Of a stretch of 45,292 bases of DNA, positions 42,008 to 45,292 are shown in pieces; within the stretch, counting starts at the first letter, position 1, and each line of letters starts with the position of its first letter. The DNA comes from Polynucleobacter aenigmaticus (GTDB lineage: Bacteria; Pseudomonadota; Gammaproteobacteria; Burkholderiales; Burkholderiaceae), in the NCBI RefSeq assembly GCF_002206635.1, contig NZ_NGUO01000024.1, positions 1 through 45,292 on the forward strand, in the 5' to 3' direction. Made by a program: the position numbers and the translations under genes. The notes beneath the pieces are model-generated. The model was given only the letters and a program-made list of their open reading frames with translations. It made no database searches and was not told the DNA's origin.

Positions 42008-42047
42008 GGTATTTCTGAGTGGCGGTGGAATAAACCACAAACTCTAA

Positions 42048-42620
42048 TTACTTGGCGCTTGCCTTCTTTGCAGCGGCTTTATGCGCTTTAACCACTTGAC
42101 TAAGTTGACCTTGAGCTGAGTTCAACCCTGTTTCAGCAGTCTTTTCGAAGTTAGCAAATGTCGCTTGAGCAGTAGAGCGAACTTGGTCAAAGTGTTGAAT
42201 TGCAGCAGTAAATGCAGTAGTAAAAGCAGCTACAAACGCTTCAGAACCAGCAGGTGCTTTTGAAGTGGCTGCCGCTACGAATTCTTTCAAATCATCTTGT
42301 GATTGATTAATTAGAGCATCCATAGCGCCGACCAATTCTTCATTGCCATCACGCAATACCTGAGCAATCTTTTCTTGATATTCTTTAATTAGAGCAATGG
42401 CTTCTTGTACGGATTCTCCTTGTAGCAACTCTAATGCCGCTTTGGGATCTTGACTTTTCAGTAATTGTGATGCCTTGGCTTGAGCTGTGCTTACCAATTC
42501 TTGCGCCACTTGATAATTAATTTGCGCTAATTCATGCGCATTTCCCAACGCTGTTTGCCCCAAGGCGCGCACGGCTTCAATAGATTTGGCTGGATTTGCC
42601 GAAAATGAATAGCTAGACAT
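42048..42620 (-). CDS. phaP: Phasin family protein
   Basis: A 190-residue helical, alanine-rich protein of the phasin family. It opens SFSANPAKSIEAVRALGQTALGNAHELAQINYQVAQELVSTAQAKASQLLKSQDPKAALELLQ and has long amphipathic helices with a Lys/Ala-rich tail (VVKAHKAAAKKASAK). Phasins coat polyhydroxybutyrate granules and control their size, so the host probably stores PHB. There is an AAAGGAAA ribosome site before the ATG and a separate terminator. The lysine-rich tail is somewhat reminiscent of the histone-like gene at 33986. Confidence 0.85.
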   Translation of the reverse strand: MSSYSFSANPAKSIEAVRALGQTALGNAHELAQINYQVAQELVSTAQAKASQLLKSQDPKAALELLQGESVQEAIALIKEYQEKIAQVLRDGNEELVGAMDALINQSQDDLKEFVAAATSKAPAGSEAFVAAFTTAFTAAIQHFDQVRSTAQATFANFEKTAETGLNSAQGQLSQVVKAHKAAAKKASAK

Positions 42621-42831
42621 GGTGTTTCCTTTAGGGGTTAGTTATGCTGCATGACAACATACTAATTAGCATTTAAGTCAATAACAAGACACATTATCTG
42701 CCAAGCAACCCACATTAAGTCATAAGACTAAAGGACTCTGATGAGGCAGCGAGACAATAAGATCGGACACTCATATTTATTTATTACAGGTGACTCGACT
42801 CGACCCATGTGAGACTGTCACCCAAAAGCAA

Positions 42832-42851
42832 AAACTACCCGAAGGTGGTTT
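42832..42851 (-). terminator. Terminator of the amidohydrolase gene
   Basis: AAACTACC (42832-42839) pairs with GGTGGTTT (42844-42851) with one wobble or mismatch. On the minus strand the loop is TTCG and the stem is followed by TTTTTGC. It lies about 30 nt past the stop. Confidence 0.75.
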
Positions 42852-42879
42852 AACTATTACAAGAAATTAATGCGTCTAA

Positions 42880-44568
42880 CTATGGGCGAACATACAGATC
42901 TTTACCATTCTTAATGGTCTTTACAATCTGAATATCCTTAATTTCCATTGGATCCACTTTCAATGGATTGCGATCAAGTACCACCATATCAGCGAGCTTT
43001 CCGGTGGCAATACTGCCCTTTGACGCCTCTTCTTTATATTGATATGCAGCTACAGAAGTAAACCCACGAAGTGCAATGTAAGGATCGACACGTTGACCAG
43101 GGCCTAAGGTGTCCCCTCCGTAAGTCTTGCGATTTACAGAGGTCCAAATCGTAAACAATGCACTTGGACCAGACGAGGGCGTGTCATTATGAATTCCAAA
43201 TTGGAGGCCCTTTGTTAGAGCCAAATTTAGCGGCACCATATTACTGGCCCTCTCTTCTCCCAGAATTTTTTTATACACATCGCCATACATCCAGATGTGG
43301 TTAGGCATGAATTGGGCAAAGATTTTATTAGTCTTATATTGATCCAATTGATCATCACGAACAAAAAATGAATGGGCAATCAATGTTCTGCGGTCTTCAG
43401 TGATGCCTGTTTCTCGTATTGCTTTAGTAATTCCAGAAAGAGTCATATCAATTCCAGCATCGCCATTGGAATACCCGTAATACTGGATATTTTTCTCGTA
43501 GGCTAACTTTGCGTAATGATCAACTAAATCCTGCGAAATAATAGCCATACCTCGCCAATCCTTTGGAAATCCAGTGGTATCGGTATAAGGCTTGGTGAAA
43601 TAAGCCAAACGTAATTGCGGTGCGCCATCAGTTGAGACCAAAATTCCAGCAACCTTAAAGCCACCATTACCCTTGGTATAGATTCCAAATGGATAATTTT
43701 GATTGGTCGCCAGCAATTGATCAACGACTAGATAGGTTGGTAACGCAATAAGATCCAAGCTAATCATATTGCGATCTACTGCTTGGCGCATATTACGAAT
43801 ATCGTCAATCGTAGTTTCATAACTTTGCGCAGTGGTAAATCCATTTGCGGCATAAATCTTTTCAGCTTTGCGATAAGTTTCCAGGGTTAAGCCCTGGGAA
43901 TACTTACCAAACACCTTGGCAGTTGCATCCACATTTGGTATGCCGATCAATTCACCGGTTAGTTTTCCTGTTTTTGGATCGACAGGAATCATTCCTTGCA
44001 CAACTTTAGTAGATTTGCTAATCCCCAGCCTCCTTAAGCCAGCTGAATTAACAATTCCAGTCAAAGTAGAAATGTTATTGACAAATACCGGTTGATTAGG
44101 AAATGCTTTGTCTAACTGTGCAATCGTCAATGGACCATCAGTAAGAAAGGCATCCGCGTACTCTGTGCCAATAATCCAACCGTTAAATGGTTGAGCCTCA
44201 GCTTTCAAACGGCCTATTAGCTCCTGAGTTGTAAGAGGAGGCTTATCTGAAAAATATCCAAGATTAACGCCCAGCGTATTTTGGGCAATCAAAGTAAAGT
44301 GGCCCCATGCATCTATAAATCCCGGCAATAAGGTTTGGCCTTTTAAATCATGAATTACTGGATTTGTGCCGGCCTCATTTAAAGCATTTTGCATATTTCC
44401 GACATAAGTGATCTTCTTACCCCTCACTACGACCGCTTCAACATAGCTTGGTTTATCACCATCCATCGTCAAAATGTCGCCATTGAAATATATGCTTGCA
44501 TTATCAGCAAATACTTGGGAAGCAATCAAAAACAAGAATGTAGAAAAGTATACTTTTAAGATTTTCAT
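42880..44568 (-). CDS. Exported amidohydrolase-family protein (YtcJ-like) with altered metal-site residues
   Basis: A 562-residue protein with a Sec signal peptide (KVYFSTFLFLIASQVFADN). The fold matches YtcJ-like amidohydrolases: SIYFNGDILTMDGDKPSYVEAVVVRGKKITYVG, then LLPGFIDAWGHF, and a C-terminal GKLADMVVLDRNP strand. The usual HxH motif after GFID is WGH here (Trp88, His90). The His before GD is Tyr366 (YSNGD), and the His expected before VNS is absent (TLTGIVNS). Later histidines remain (LIAHSFF, MPNHIW). Metal binding and hydrolysis may be changed. It is a single gene with its own terminator. Confidence 0.75.
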   Translation of the reverse strand: MKILKVYFSTFLFLIASQVFADNASIYFNGDILTMDGDKPSYVEAVVVRGKKITYVGNMQNALNEAGTNPVIHDLKGQTLLPGFIDAWGHFTLIAQNTLGVNLGYFSDKPPLTTQELIGRLKAEAQPFNGWIIGTEYADAFLTDGPLTIAQLDKAFPNQPVFVNNISTLTGIVNSAGLRRLGISKSTKVVQGMIPVDPKTGKLTGELIGIPNVDATAKVFGKYSQGLTLETYRKAEKIYAANGFTTAQSYETTIDDIRNMRQAVDRNMISLDLIALPTYLVVDQLLATNQNYPFGIYTKGNGGFKVAGILVSTDGAPQLRLAYFTKPYTDTTGFPKDWRGMAIISQDLVDHYAKLAYEKNIQYYGYSNGDAGIDMTLSGITKAIRETGITEDRRTLIAHSFFVRDDQLDQYKTNKIFAQFMPNHIWMYGDVYKKILGEERASNMVPLNLALTKGLQFGIHNDTPSSGPSALFTIWTSVNRKTYGGDTLGPGQRVDPYIALRGFTSVAAYQYKEEASKGSIATGKLADMVVLDRNPLKVDPMEIKDIQIVKTIKNGKDLYVRP

Positions 44569-44860
44569 GAATGAATTACTTTTTAATAAATGGAGAGATC
44601 AGTTAGACTGGTTAATAAAAAAGATAATACCAAAATACACCCTCACCAGTAGTGCCAAGGGGATCATGAAACATGCCCCCCTTTTCTTTTGGTTCAATGG
44701 AATATGCTGCTATCTGTTCGGAACAATCAATGGTCTACTAGACGCCTCGAGTCGAGATGTGAGGCGCCGGATGACTAATTTGACTATAAGCGTCTCAAAA
44801 CACGATACTTAGAAGTTGGTCGACTTGCAGATTCACAATGAGCGGGAGACTGTTAATGAC

Positions 44861-45292
44861 CTTGAATTCAACTGATCGATGCAACACACTACAAACTGCG
44901 TAAGCAAAAGGAGTGTTGCTCATGAAACAACGACCTCGAATCTATTACACCGCCACTCAAAGAGAGTTGATGTGGGATCGCTGGCAAAAAGGCGATAACC
45001 TTCATCAGATAGCGCAGTTATTTGATCGCCATCACCCCTCTATACAGCGTATTTTGATGCAGACGGGCGGCATCAGACCACCATCAAGATCTCGATCAGT
45101 TTTAGCGTTAACTTTGGCTGAGCGAGAAGAAATCTCCCGTGGCCTGGCAACTGGGCAATCACTTCGCTCTATCGCACAGCTTTTAGGCAGGTCGCCTTCT
45201 ACGGTTAGTCGCGAAGTAAAACGCAATGGCGGTATTAAAGACTACCGATCAGCTGGGGCCGATAGCTCAGCCTGGGATCGAGCACTTCGCCC
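44861..45292 (+). mobile_element. IS30-family insertion sequence, left part only
   Basis: A transposase gene with IS30-type N-terminus runs off the window end. The left boundary is probably near 44861, where TTGAATTCAACTGATCGATG begins, but I cannot confirm the terminal repeat without the other end. GCAACAC (44881-44887) and GTGTTGC (44913-44919) form an inverted pair just before the start codon. Confidence 0.65.
44922..45292 (+). CDS. IS30-family transposase, N-terminal part (cut by window end)
   Basis: 123 codons are visible from the ATG at 44922, preceded by AAGGAG. Two HTH modules appear: an early one (QRELMWDRWQKGDNLHQIAQLFDRHHPSIQRIL) and the IS30 signature helix-turn-helix (LAEREEISRGLATGQSLRSIAQLLGRSPSTVSREVKRNGG). 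They are followed by the start of the linker to the DDE domain (YRSAGADSSAWDRALRP). The catalytic domain lies beyond the window. Confidence 0.88.
   Translation, partial: MKQRPRIYYTATQRELMWDRWQKGDNLHQIAQLFDRHHPSIQRILMQTGGIRPPSRSRSVLALTLAEREEISRGLATGQSLRSIAQLLGRSPSTVSREVKRNGGIKDYRSAGADSSAWDRALR

Noticed and set aside
42018..42036. TGGCGGTGG sequence as a third tRNA 3' end
   Set aside because: Only the CCA-adjacent bases match and there is no T-loop sequence; GTGG/CCAC here is a simple short hairpin.
44474..44812. A 112-codon plus-strand frame
   Set aside because: It begins inside the amidohydrolase gene on the other strand and has no ribosome site or family signature. The gap 44569-44860 otherwise shows only a weak GCCTC/GAGGC hairpin near 44755-44775.
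1..45292. CRISPR arrays, prophage, rRNA operons, restriction or other defence loci
   Set aside because: I saw no regularly spaced repeats, phage structural genes, rRNA sequences or defence gene families. The holin-like protein at 30887 is a common chromosomal membrane protein.

Overview
The window looks like a chromosomal segment of a betaproteobacterium of the Burkholderiales. Gene content and style fit a freshwater Polynucleobacter-like organism best: moderate GC, short intergenic gaps, Bug-type (TctC) binding proteins without their membrane partners, a phasin, DUF3422, YaeQ and CbpA/CbpM. The genus is an inference from gene content, not a database result.

Layout. 1-980 is the truncated end of an IS3-family (IS150-like) element. 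1013-4598 is a minus-strand operon for a GT39/ArnT-like transferase, a sialidase-fold protein and a small membrane protein, translationally coupled through ATGA overlaps. 4782-6398 encodes a monohaem cytochrome c and a Tat-exported flavocytochrome c sulfide dehydrogenase flavoprotein. 6448-9242 is a DUF3422 plus membrane-anchored TAXI-protein pair, followed by a pirin. 10070-18603 is a catabolic island probably for a sugar acid or hydroxy acid: two Bug binding proteins, an Ldh-family dehydrogenase, a frameshifted GntR/UTRA regulator, an SMP-30 lactonase, a 3-hydroxyacyl-CoA dehydrogenase-like enzyme, a muconate-cycloisomerase-subgroup enolase and a UxaA/GarD dehydratase. A 16-bp inverted repeat in its central divergent promoter is the likely GntR operator.

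18735-24380 holds cbpA-cbpM, an esterase, YggT, an ABC-F ATPase and a small P-loop ATPase. 24442-28293 holds an OmpW porin with two perfect FNR-type boxes upstream, hemN and an FAD-dependent dehydrogenase. 28383-34861 is housekeeping and small conserved genes (YaeQ, PIN, LLM oxidoreductase, DUF1653, SlyX, holin-like, AsmA, YjdM, YdcH) ending in a lysine-rich histone-H1-like protein. 34951-39029 has a lipoprotein and an Fbp-type ferric iron ABC transporter with a Fur-like site. 39059-42620 holds a small unknown gene, recQ and a phasin, with tRNA-Ser-like remnants in the gaps. 42880-44568 is an exported amidohydrolase lacking several usual metal ligands. 44922-45292 is the start of an IS30-family transposase.

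The most promising undescribed signals are two candidate small RNA genes on the minus strand. One (about 20091-20241) has a strong sigma70-type promoter, a 12-bp stem that pairs fully only as minus-strand RNA, and a three-way junction. The other (about 41655-41818) has a promoter and a terminator and lies between the phasin gene and recQ. Other points of interest are the degenerate 94-nt tRNA-Ser-like element, the frameshifted regulator next to its apparent operators, and the unusual active site of the amidohydrolase.
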